NCBI GenBank assembly: GCA_963576785.1
Contig: OY756147.1
Span: forward strand, 2,046,001 to 2,110,000
From: Chlorophyllum brunneum
Lineage: Eukaryota > Basidiomycota > Agaricomycetes > Agaricales > Agaricaceae
Reading direction: 5' to 3'
Length of the DNA: 64,000 nt
This document shows positions 12,476 through 23,944 of the stretch, in pieces (the stretch's first letter is position 1; each line of letters begins with the position of its first letter). Both the position numbers and the translations under genes were made by a program. The notes below the pieces were generated by a model, which did no database searches, was not told where the DNA came from, and saw nothing but the letters and a program-made list of their open reading frames with translations.

Positions 12476-13603
12476 TTTCTCCTCCATGCACATATTGACC
12501 ACGCGACCAGCATGAAGTAACAGCAGCATACATTTTCCTTCTGTTCTTATAGTTCATCTTTTTTATTGTGCTTGGAACCATCGAGTAGTGTAACAAGCTA
12601 GGGTGTAATAAAAATTAGGCATTGCCATGCCAGATTTATACGAACCTACGGTCATAGTTCTATGGAAATCGATGACATATTTATCTCAAGAGCTTTTCAG
12701 ACCCCATTTTACAGTAATCAACAAATCGCGTTTTGGTGGAGACGAGAACCACGTCACAATCCAGCTCCCAAGGGTATTGTCACGAGTTCTTCCGAGACGA
12801 CGGTATGTGTTCCCAGGTACTACGCATTCCTGTCCACATGCCAAGCTCAAAAAGACTCAGCATTCTCATCCCAGAGATAGCTTCACCTTCGGTGACAGCC
12901 GATTTAGAGATAATGCTAATGCTGATATAGTGGATTTGCTTGTCGCTTCAGCTTGATCGGGCATGGTCAGCCACAATCAAGCCTTCAGTCAACGAAAAAT
13001 TAAATGAAAATTTTATACCAGCTTGTTCAAATTTACATAATCATCGACCATGCCCATTGCCCAGCACCAGGGTCCAGCATTCTCCACCCCACCTATCATA
13101 CCTATTGATTTCACGCATCTTTTATTTTCACTCAGTAGCACGAACCTGCGATGAAAACAATGCAAAACAGATCATCATGAGATCAAGATTATGGTATTAC
13201 GACCAGAGGCACTGAACAGCATGGAACTCTCCCTTCAGTGATTAGTTCTTCCATTCGCTGAAACGATACAACTCATACTGAGCAAGTTATACGACGTCGT
13301 TGGTGCGTTTAATGCTTACTTTAGTCGTAGAATCCTAGGTTAGCTTCATCCTCCCGGTGTTGATTTTCAAGCATTGTCAACCGAAGATAAGGGTGGTGTG
13401 CCGCCACCATCAGATACTTCCTCTCTTTTCACAGTAAAAACAAATCTTCACAAAACAAGAAGCACTCCTTTCGATGCGCCTGACCAAATATTCACTCAGT
13501 TCCCACTTTCCACCGGCCCGACAAGTCGCTTCTCGAATGCTCTGCCGGGGCTTCTACGAAGCCTCGTGTTCTGAGCTAGACATATAATATTGAGCGATAT
13601 TCC
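12476..13603. other. Intergenic region before the beta-glucosidase
   Basis: No gene recognised. The stretch carries the 3' flank of monooxygenase 4 and the promoter of the glycosidase. Confidence 0.6.
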
Positions 13604-16417
13604 ATGGATCATCACGCCATACGGTTGAAAATGGGAGAAAGCCCCAGCAGCTTTTCGAGAATTCTGCTTCTCGTCGGATTATTGACTTTCGTATTCGACA
13701 ACTCTTATGCACAGAGTACAGTTTCCAACACAGGATCGGTGACTTTCTCAACGTCGACCCCAAGTCATGCAGTGATACAATCTACGATGACTGGAGGTTC
13801 GGTTACTTCAATGTCGACTGCAATTTCCATTGGATTACCACCAGCCATCTCGAGTCCGACTGCAGTGCCATTACCATTATCTGCAAGTTTCCCTCCAGTT
13901 GGGTCCGTTCCTCGAGATTTCTCACCTCAGGGCCTCGAGAACCTTTGGAGCATAGTGCGTTCTCTAACAGGTTTCTGGTTACATCACCACGGCTCAACCT
14001 CTATCTGATAAGGTTGGAAGTCCAGTTCAATCCCCACCAATTACAACAACCGCTGTACCATCCCTCCCGATACCGGTACCCTCACCCCCTCCTCCCCTCT
14101 ATCCGTCTTGGTTCGCACCCGAGCCTAAGGATATCATGCCCAAGTTGAAGTTACCAAAGGGTTTTAAATTTGGTGTTGCAACGGCTGCATATCAAGTTGA
14201 AGGAGCCGCGAAAAGCGAAGGGAAGGGACCAACCCTGTGGGATTGGAACAGTCGACAGCCGAACGCCGTCGCCGATGGGACTAATGGTATGCTGCTTGTC
14301 TTTTACTTCCCGAAACATCATCGTGATTCATATCGTTCTTCCCCGCTATAGGTGACATCGTGGATCTGCAGTACTTCTTGTACAAGGAAGATATATCCAG
14401 GGTTGCTGCTATTGGAATAAATGCCCATTCGTTTTCGTGCGTACTTCACCGTACGCCCTTCTATGAATACATGCTAAATGTGACCCACAAAGGATCTCAT
14501 GGGCCAGGATATTCCCATTTGGCACGGCCGACTCTCCCGCAAACCAAGTTGCCCTCGATCACTATTCCGATCGTGCGTGACCACCGGTGGCTATTTTTGT
14601 TCGCGGACACTTAATAACTTGAAAACAGTCATTGACTATCATCTGGCCAACGGGGTGGAGCCAGTTGCAACACTTTGTGAGTTCTCCGTGTTACACATAC
14701 CCTCAACTGATGTCCTTTCGAAAGTCCACTGGGATACCCCATTGGCTTTACAGGCTTTCTACGGAGGATTCACTTCCCCGAAGATCATTGATGATTTCGC
14801 TCAGTCAGTGCCCATGACTTTCGCAAGAAATTCTGTTGATGACGGGTACCATATAATCCAGCTACGCCAAGACTGTCTTCAAAGCTTACAATGGGAGGGT
14901 GAAGACATGGTATACATTTAATGAACCCCGAGTCTATTGTAGCGAGTTTGGTGGTTACCCCTTCAGTGAGCCTGGATAAGACATGGTCAGCTCTCAGCGC
15001 TGACACTGACAGACGAGACACTACCCGACGGGATGAATGCCACTACTGCAGTATACCACTGCTCGTATAACTTGCGTTCGTGGGATTCTGTTGTCAGCCC
15101 ACGGTACCGTCCCTAACTCTTCGGTGTATCCAGTCAGGGCGCATGCTGCGGCCGTCAAAGGTACCAGTATTGCAGGAAGTTCGATCTTCAACATTAATCT
15201 TGTCCTTCCCAGTCTTCAGGCAAATGAAAATAAAAGGGGAAATCTCTTTCAAAAACGACGACTTCGTGTGAATGTTCTTCCCTTCGCTTAACTACTGACA
15301 TCTCACGATTTTCCCATCAAACATAGTGGTATGCCCTGGAGAAAGGGCAGCGCTGAGGATAAAGAAGCCGTTGAACGCCACGCTGCATTCCGTATCGGTG
15401 CTTTCTCCGACCCGGTGTACAAAACGGGTGATTGGCCGAAAATAATGACGGACACACTCCCTCCGGGGATATTGCCCAGGTTTACGGAGGACGAGAAGAA
15501 GGACCTCCTCGGTTCGTCATCCCCGCTTTCATTCCAAGAGCGGAGCTGATGAGATGATACCCGTACAGGCTCGGCTGATTTTTACGCAATTGACGCATAT
15601 CGCACCTCTTGGGTGATTGCGCCTGAGGACGGTATTGCGGCCTGTCTGAACAATACATTGCATCCTCTATGGCCAGAATGCCAGGATGTCCGGCTGTTCG
15701 ATTCAAGTGCCGGCTGGGCCGGTGGACCATTCCCAGATCCCTCTGCGAGTTGGTTGCAGGCTACACCGCAATTCTTGAGAAGCTCTTTGAAGGAGCTACA
15801 AGCAAGGTGGCCCACCAAAAAGATGGTAAGTCAACCCAATTCGCTTGGCCTGAAGAGTAACTGAGTGTTTGTGCAGTATATTTCTGAGTTCGGGTTTGTT
15901 GAGGCTTTTGAACAACTGAGCGACGACTTGGTCAGAATTTCAGAGGACGTAACTAGGACAAGTGAGCAGCATCCTCGTGATCCCACCCCCACTTCCGTTT
16001 CTGATGAGAATAAGATTACTACTTGACATACCTAGGAGAGATTTTGCTCGCTATCCACGAGGATAAGCTCCCAGTTCAGGGTATATTCGCATGGGGTGAG
16101 ACAGCTGGAACTCTGATTTTCCGGCCTTGTTTAAAGTTCAATACTCCTAGCCATGATTGACAACGCGGAGTGGAGTTCTGGGATAAGCACAAAGTCGGGT
16201 ATCAAGTTCTCGGGTATCAACCCCATTCTAACCCATTTTCTTCTTTGTAAATAGATTTGGCATACAGCATGTCAACTACACCACCTTGGAGAGAACGTAC
16301 AAACGCTCTGCGTTTGCCCTATGTATGTTATAAATCTCTATTACCGGTGAATCTTATTTTGACTTGCCTTTGACGCTATCAATAGCGGAATTCTATCAAG
16401 CACATAAGACAGACTAG
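13604..16417 (+). CDS. Secreted glycoside hydrolase family 1 beta-glucosidase
   Basis: Seventeen exons: 13604-13954, 14013-14286, 14352-14436, 14493-14572, 14629-14676, 14725-14803, 14862-14965, 15013-15075, 15134-15160, 15213-15267, 15327-15511, 15569-15825, 15877-15961, 16036-16095, 16151-16193, 16255-16322 and 16386-16417. Together they encode 631 residues. A hydrophobic signal peptide ends near SYA-Q (about residue 37). A Ser/Thr/Pro-rich extension follows, and then a GH1 barrel starting LPKGFKFGVATAAYQVEG. The acid/base glutamate lies in WYTFNEP (about 327). The nucleophile glutamate is probably in YISEFGF (about 540), where many GH1 enzymes have TENG. The enzyme should cleave terminal beta-glucosides outside the cell. 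The start could instead be the second Met (MGESPSS), which keeps the signal peptide. Confidence 0.88.
15134..15160 (+). other. 27-base microexon of the beta-glucosidase
   Basis: Encodes RAHAAAVK plus split codons. It joins CSYNL on the left to VFRQMKIKGEISFKNDDF on the right, restoring a typical GH1 segment. AG lies at 15132-15133 and GT at 15161. Confidence 0.7.
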
Positions 16418-17258
16418 TCCTCTGTCTTGTCGAGGGACCTTGTCGTGTTCGCGTTAACAGTTACGCATCAAGTTGCATGATGTTAGGATGAATGATTCTT
16501 AATGAACAGCGGTTATTTTGTTATACGATGACAACGGGTCTGCCAAAGAAGGTGTACAATTTAAGTTTGATGCTATCTAACGGTTTCCCACTAGCTCCTA
16601 CCAGCTACCGCCCCTAACGGATACATGACTTTCGCTGCCGCTCAATACCAACAGCGGGTTATCGATAATGAGACTATCGGGCACCCCCGAGCACACGCCA
16701 ACTGCTTCCTGTAGGAACTTTTCTCCGACTCATCAAGTTCAAATTTCCACCCAGTGTGCTTCTGAATCAGAGGGTCAAACCTTGTGCACGGCGGAACACA
16801 TCTCCTCAGGTTACATCTGGAGTTTCGCAAGACTACCACGTCCAGAAGGGACTTCAAATACTAGTTATGTCGTCAATCATTGAAATCTCCGGTAGTACGT
16901 GTTGAGTTACGTTGATTCTGAAAATGCTCCGCGGGAGCCAGGCCGTAAGAATCTCAGGCATTGGAAAACACATTGCAGACAATTAATTGTGTAGTGATGT
17001 TCATTCGAATTGACCGCCTGAAATTACAGCGAGTTCCTTGATCAGTCCGTTAATCTTTGGAGGCATCTAACCAGACCAGAGACTGTAGACTGTAGCAATG
17101 CTAGTCAATGACAAGCATTATGTCTATGATCATATCCACTAATAAACACAATATTGTATGGTAAAATACAGGATAATAAAATGCTTGAGACGGAAATCTA
17201 AGAGTCGTCTTGTCGAGCCCAAAAAAGAATGGAGCTACGAGGCCCGGATCTTGTAAGA
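16418..17258. other. Intergenic region between convergent beta-glucosidase and monooxygenase 5
   Basis: About 840 bases between the 3' ends of two convergent genes. I see no coding region. It presumably holds both polyadenylation regions. Confidence 0.6.
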
Positions 17259-19106
17259 TTACAAGACTGCCCGAGGAGCTTCGAGCAGCCCAAACCCACG
17301 GATTCTGTCCTCATCTGCGTATATCGTGGACCAAGCCCAGTTCTTCTCCATGGTGCGACCCATCTCGAGCAAGACCTCATCTGGAACCTGGTCGTCAAGT
17401 CCGAAGTCCTCAAACTCGGGTGCATCATGATGTAAGAGATGGCCTGAGTACTCAGATGACTTCGACATGGCAACGGCGCGTGGGATACGAATCGTGTTGA
17501 AGATAGTTGCGAAGTCATTCATGTGTTGTGCCGAGGGCATGATAGGAACCGAAGGATGTGTGAGGAGAGATGCAAAGATATACGCGTCCTGTGAGGGGAG
17601 AAGTGGGTGTAAGATAGACGCAATATGGCATCGCGACTAAAAGGATTTACCTCAATGCCTACGTGTGCTCCTGCACCAAGGTGAGGAAGCATTGCATGTG
17701 CCTACAAATATTGAGTAATAGGGGAGGGGTAAGGTTGGAAAGGTACTTACACTGTCGCCCATCAAGAAAACTCTGCCCTTTGCATAGATGTCTAGATGAT
17801 CCAAGGCATGCAACCCCCATTTGGTCGGCTTTGGGATGCACTACAGTTACCCTGTCAGTATTTGGGCTAATAATAGATCAATACAGTATAACACGGACGC
17901 GGATTAGTGCCTGGACTTCCTCGTCCCAGCCTTTGTACTTCTCGAAAGCTTCCTCTTGTGAGACGTCCTTCTTCCATGGTCCTTTCCAAGGCGTATACTT
18001 TGGGCTTTCGCGGGCGATGGCGACGACGTTGATGAATTTTCCATTTGAGACCGGATAGACGACCACGTACTAGAGGATAATTCAGACCTGGTCCTCAATC
18101 AGCTCAAGAAATAGATAGAAACTCACTCGGCCCTTTCCGGAATACTATCAATGATGAATCAGTTTATAGGGAAGTGAAGCAGAAGGATAATACGCTTACC
18201 ATGAGTCCTGAATGTGTCAACGCGTTGTGCCCTGGATGCTCTTTTTCCAGCTCCTCTCGCGCAACGAGGCCACGGTACGCAACCAACCCAGACCACTTGG
18301 GCTCGAGGCAATTCGTGTACTTCTGTGGATTTGGTAGCCTCGAGAGGAACATCTGGCGAATGCTTGACTTGATACCATCGGCACCAATAAGGATATCGCA
18401 CGTTGTTGAGGGCTTATCGGTGAAGTGGATCGTTATAGGACCTGAGTTTCTGCTGGATCCAGAAGGCGCAGTGTCGTCGTAGTCGACGATACGGTGTGAC
18501 AGATGGAGGTTACATATACTGTTGATTTCCTTTACGGACGAGTCTGCCAAAGGTAGGTGACTGATAAGAGTGCGCTGAAGGTCGGCTCGATGGATGCGTA
18601 GTGCACCACCTGTCATACATACAGGTCAAATCACCGCAAACAGTAGGACTGAGGTAAGTATCCATACCATTGTTCATAGTGTCGTAAATTTTGAATCCAT
18701 TCTTTTGATCTGCTTTCCGGATTCCAAAAATAAGCCCTACACAGCGCTTATTGTGAACTTCAATTGGAATGGACAAGTGAGTAATAAAGCATACGGTATT
18801 CGAGGTCTGGAATGTGATCGAACAGAGGAACGAGAGCCTCTTCGAGACCGATTTGCTTGAAAATTTCCAGCGTCCTCGGCCAGGCATTGATACCGGCGCC
18901 AATTTCAGCAAGCGCGGGGGTGGCCTCATATATATCGATTTTAAGTTTGCGTTCCTTGTCGAAGGCGTTGAGCGCGATTGCGAGAGTAAGTCCGACTATG
19001 CCAGCTCCACTGTCCAACAATACGTATCGTCAGGATTGAGCTCAAAAGCAAGAGCAATAGTAGCATACACTATGGCAACGCGGGTTCGCTCTTGTTGTTG
19101 AGGCAT
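17259..19106 (-). CDS. FAD-dependent monooxygenase, salicylate hydroxylase-like (copy 5, inverted)
   Basis: Nine exons on the minus strand: 19106-19069, 19009-18795, 18736-18668, 18609-18200, 18144-18127, 18069-17899, 17840-17751, 17701-17651 and 17588-17259. They encode 463 residues. The exon plan is identical to copies 1-4, including exons of 215, 69, 18, 90 and 51 bases. Motifs are GAGIVG, CDILIGADGIKSS and GDSAHAMLPHLGAGAH. The microexon encodes YSGKGR. It is the only copy on the minus strand and lies beyond the beta-glucosidase, so an inversion or insertion followed the duplication. The C-terminus ends EAPRAVL, close to GPRAVL in copy 4, which suggests those two are the nearest relatives. 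Confidence 0.9.
18127..18144 (-). other. 18-base microexon 5 of monooxygenase 5
   Basis: Read on the minus strand it encodes YSGKGR, with AG before it (+ strand ctatca at 18145) and GTGAGT after it (+ strand actcac at 18121-18126). Confidence 0.75.
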
Positions 19107-19217
19107 TTCACAGAAGATAGAGGTAATAAGATATAGAGAGGAGTATTAAGGCAAAGAGGGGGATGAAGTTGCAAGCTGGGAGGAGAGCTGGTCAATCCAA
19201 GGACAAGAGGAGCCACC

Positions 19218-19224
19218 ATTTATA
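19218..19224 (-). promoter_or_regulatory. TATA-like box of monooxygenase 5
   Basis: TATAAAT on the minus strand, about 110 bases before the ATG at 19106. This is farther than in copies 1-3, so the assignment is weaker. Confidence 0.35.
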
Positions 19225-20973
19225 CTGTACGAGCTGTAACTGACCGGATTGTTCATGGATCGGTAGCGCCCAACTGATCAGGATCGGGCGCACCCAATCG
19301 AACTCATCGGGATTGTGGGAGATCGACTCGCCGTTTGGAACCTGATGATGCTAATGATCATCATCAGTTTGAGCAATCCGTCGGTGCAATTACCAAAGGA
19401 GTGTTTCCTAAGATACGCTGTGCGCGACGGTCACATAACACTGGTCAAAATTAAAGTAAGATGTCATTCAGATGACGCTGATCGGCCGTCGGGGTTGTCC
19501 CTCGCCATTGCATTGAAAGTATGAAAGGAATGTTCAAATGGTAGCGAGCTTATTTTCCCCCAATCCGAACGGGGCCCTGGGGAGGTGCAGAAAGACAGAA
19601 TGTAGTTGAATCTATATCATGCATTAGCGAGTGATAGGATACCCCTAGCATCGATTTACTACCCTGAGATTGATCGCTCTAGTGCTCTGTAACACGTAAT
19701 TTGTCATCCGATATGTTTAATAACCGGTGCAGCCGATTTTGGCAATAATCGCCGGCCGAAAGTGACACGCCTGGCTCCCACGGACGAGCGTTGGACACCC
19801 AATGACTGATTACCAAAGTGACGACCAACCACTCAGTCAATAGTATTGCTTAGGAACTAAAGTTGTCTTACCATGACTTTATTGAGGTAGCACAACAGAT
19901 GGGAATTGGGGAATTGTATGGGATAGCGCGATCGAAAAGGGCCAATCGGGCCCTCATTGGTAAAAGTCATTGACATGACTACTTGGCCACCACTGCCACC
20001 AAGCACTTCACCAGTCCTCTCGGCTTTCCTGTCCACACCTGAGGTTCAAACTTCCCCGTTAGTAGTGTACAGCAACTCGAGAAGCAACCATTACGAATCT
20101 CGGCCGCACCACTCACCTAGATCCCAGTTGAGCCGTTCTAAAAATGTAGTGATTAAATCCATTGGGGGGGAAACAAGGGGTATGCTTCACTTTTGGATCG
20201 AGGAGTGAAGACTAATCAGCTGGGTTGTCATAGCCTGCCTTCCACATCTCCACCGAGAGTAGAGATAGAGGTAGATACCCAGAAAGTGGGCTCCCACTCA
20301 TCTCCATACCAAGACATTCAAGATGGCTTGGGAGAGCCACTTCGATCATCGTGTAATATCTCCGTATTGACATTCCCACCTCCGATCACTCAACTTAACA
20401 CAAGCCCTAGAAGTTAATAGACTTTTCCTTGATATCAAACGTGATGAGATTCCACTACTATTGCTGTGTGTGTTACAAGCTGATGCACAGGACAACTTCC
20501 ACTGGTATGGTAGGGATAGGATGTTTATCGAATGCCAAGAGTACAGAAAATTGGTGGTAATAGATGGAGCCCGGAATGCCATGGCGTCGGTTGTTATTTT
20601 CCTTGGGCTTTTACTAGCAGGATAATATGGGCTTCCCGCGAATGTTTGTGGCGTAAGTCTGCTCATGAACTCCATTTTCGCCTACCGAGTGTGGGGGCAT
20701 GAGCGGTATAGTATGTAAGGTACGTAGTAGATTGACAAAATAAGACTCGAAGGAGTAAATGCCCATACACAGGGTCTCCACTCTGAGGTATCACTGAGGA
20801 TAGTTCACGAGAAGAATGAGCACCGCCGTGTGCGGAAGTGCGGTATAAGCGATGGCGAAATTTACCAAGGAAGATAAGTTACTGGGATCCCTGCTTGTCA
20901 CGTAGTTGAAGTACAATCACCGTTGTAAGCCCACGACAATTAGCTAAATGAGCAAGCGATGGTGGATGCTAGT

Positions 20974-21008
20974 GTTCAACGTTCAACGTTCAACGCTCGA
21001 CGTTCAGC
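20974..21008 (+). repeat. 7-base tandem repeat, five units
   Basis: Three perfect GTTCAAC units are followed by two degenerate ones (GCTCGAC, GTTCAGC). It is a short minisatellite within the gene-poor region. Confidence 0.85.
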
Positions 21009-23944
21009 GGCAGGTTTTATGATAGCCGAGGGAGTCATTCGCCTAGATCGAGACGTCAGCGACCGGCGCTTATCTCTTGGCCTCGGTATTGACGCCTTAA
21101 CACCCACTTCACATCCGCTCTGCACCTCCAGGCAACAGACCGCAATGCAGTGAGGGAGGCCTTGGACCTTGGCGAAGCACGGCATGTGGGACAAAAAGGT
21201 CACTGTTGGCGCAAAATGCAGCTCGGGTGGATCCTCAATCCGGTCTGAGGATGGAATGCGGCGAACTTGGCAAACTCTGGAATGTACCAATCTACCAAGT
21301 CGTGGAATCACAGGATATGCGAGGCATGGAAGGAGTAGATGCTCTGGTCTTGCTCTGGGGAGTTCTTAGCAGCCTGATCCTACAATCCTTGAGTCCCGTT
21401 TCTGGTATTTCCTTTCGGAAATAATCTCTTAGGTCTCGTTGTTGGCGTCCTTGGCATCTCGAATATTCCCTGCTACTATTTTTTGAGAAAGATACTGGGA
21501 TCCAGCACAACCGTTGATGCGAGAAACGCCGTTGGTGGGGCCTAGACGCCATGCTGGTCATCGGCAAAGCCTGAGTCAAAAAGTGTTCGATCATAGCGGG
21601 ATGTATATCGATCTTCGATGCTTAACGGACAAAAAAGTAGAACAGTAGAACATCGACTGCGTACCTCTTGAAATCCACCTCGCCTAGGTGACTGGTTTTC
21701 GTAGACACCAACACTCCAAGGAAACTGCGACGTGCGAGTTAATCATCTTCAGCCGGCAAGCAGACACTAGAAGTCACTGACTTACTCGTACTCTCTGACA
21801 TTGAACCTCGTCTCGTTGATGGTCTGGTGGTATCCTACGCTCTCGAAGCGATTTTAGAGATCTGGGACGATGATCTCCGGTGGCTACATCTATGGTGTGA
21901 TCTACACAGCTCAGTGCTCAGGAAGCAAGGCGGCCGTCCAGGGTTTGGAGGTCAGAGACGAGTCCAAGAGCACAATCCCACCAGTGTGAGCAATTTCCTC
22001 CAGTACAAGCTTCTTCCCGCGGACTTCATTTTCTCCACAATGGCTCGCTGTTTCCTGACAGTTTCATGTGAATGGATCAAAGATTGGAATGAGGTGTTCC
22101 GGTAGTTGATGATATGACCGGTATGGTTAGCACCTCCCAAGCTTTTGTATCTTTACTGTGTGCTTTGTTGTGGTGCTTCATGGAGGTTGGGCACCAGATA
22201 TCGGTGAGGAAAAGGAGGGAGGAGCCCAGCATGTTCAATGGGATATCGGACATGGGCAAACGTGATCAAATACAGAGGTCAGGGAGTTTTGGCACTGGAA
22301 GCGCCTGAGCGCTCAATAAAACGGTTAGCTCACGTGCGGAAGCCAACAAGTCAGTAAAGTTCTAGCCCTTCAGTGGGCGAGGGTTTCCATGCCCGTTCGA
22401 GCCTTGAGGAGAAGGGGGAGTCTCCAGAATAAGTGTTCAGATAAGACCTCACGAAATCTTGTCAGTGAATTCGAGCCGACCCGTAGACGGAGGTCCGATT
22501 TGTTACTTCCAAACTCGAGAGATCCCATACGCTCGTTTATCTTTTCATTGGCGGTTTGCGAGCGCAAATTATCATCCGTATCTTCTCGATGAGACTGATC
22601 CTCGTCACTCGGGAGTACAGCCTTGAGACCTTGAAGCTTCAGTGGACCTCACCCATTGGTCACCGCTTGACACAAGCTTGTAGCTCACTCCTTCACTCGG
22701 AAGCAGGTAACTCCCCGCTAAGGATAGTGAATCCTAGCTCCGTGCTCAAAGAGCTAACTTGATGTCCAACACCTCCGACCTCCTGAAACTCCACGAGGCT
22801 CCGTTCCATAGCCCCGACCGGTATAAACAAGAGGTTGGCGCCCTGATCATCTCACGAAAATATTCACACGCATCCGACAAGGGGATTTGTGGCTCCCGGA
22901 CGACTTGTACCTTCAGATCCGACGAGGAACGCAACGTTTCGGTATTTCCCCGCTGCCGCCCAAAATGCCTTACCGACCCTCAACTTATGGAAGTTGTCCG
23001 GATTCCTGAACGTGATAACTTGCCGAGTCCGAGGGATCCCTGATATATATGCCCCGTACGAGGACCGGAAGCCCACTCAGGTGTGTAGTTGCTGCTTCAC
23101 GAGTTTTCAGGGTTCAGTAGCTTATGGTACTCATACGTGGGAATTGTGGTACATGGCTCCGACAGGCCGTAACAAGCTAGAGGTGAGGACTTAGGACTTG
23201 GTAGACGTATTGCCAATACGTGGGCATACCCGCGTCAAGGCGTCCCCAAGCCCAACTGACACCTCATGTGGGCGTGCCCCACATGTGGAACCGAGCAGTG
23301 GAACGGACACGAATATTTCCCCTGCCGAGTCGCGCAGCCATGGATGACATTGTTTCCAGAACTCTTATAGCTGTTCTGCATTCAAACCATATGTTTCATA
23401 CACTGTTTTCTCTCATCTCTCGTCCTCGTACGAGGCTCCTGGTCGTGCCGTTGGAAACGATCAAGACACGCTTATTCAATCATCATTTTGACAGATACCA
23501 TCACCCTCGGTGTCTACGCTCCGCTTTTCTACATCTCGAGTCCACTTGGGCACCCGATATCACTTCCTTCCTTCGTACGCCTTGTCAATGTACCCTGGAC
23601 CAGGCGCTGTGTCTATGTCCGCTCCAAACCCTTCACGATACACTACAAATAAGCCCGGACAGTCGGCCGAATTGATTAGGGGGGCGAACCCTTCTTACTC
23701 TTTACCACTTCAGCATATCGGAGTGATGGAGTAATTGTTCAGTAGTATGTTTCCTCGTGAAATCAAGTCTCATACATGACTTACTCCATATTATAGGGTG
23801 TAGGTCTCAAGTTATGAGAGTGGTTTCCAGTCTCTACGAGTGTGTAGAAGAGAATTCCATTTCATAAGTAGATGCATCAACTTGAATATCCCATCCATTG
23901 GCACATCCAAAACAAAAATCTATACCCCACTCCTTCCTACCTCT

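Larger units (their letters stand above)
19107..23944. other. Gene-poor 4.8 kb region
   Basis: No gene supported on either strand. Open frames are short, overlap on both strands and lack recognisable motifs. Short coding-looking stretches on the minus strand around 21,300-22,260 could be decayed exons, but I cannot assign them to a family. A 7-base tandem repeat lies at 20974-21008. No terminal inverted repeats or transposase motifs were seen. Confidence 0.5.

Noticed and set aside
13604..14012. Apparent frameshift at the start of the beta-glucosidase, suggesting a pseudogene
   Set aside because: A 58-base intron at 13955-14012 with GTGCGT and AAG ends restores LWSIVGSPV in frame, and all sixteen introns of the gene then agree in phase.
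19107..23944. Transposable element in the gene-poor region
   Set aside because: I found no terminal repeats, reverse transcriptase or transposase motifs by eye. Only a repeat search could settle it.
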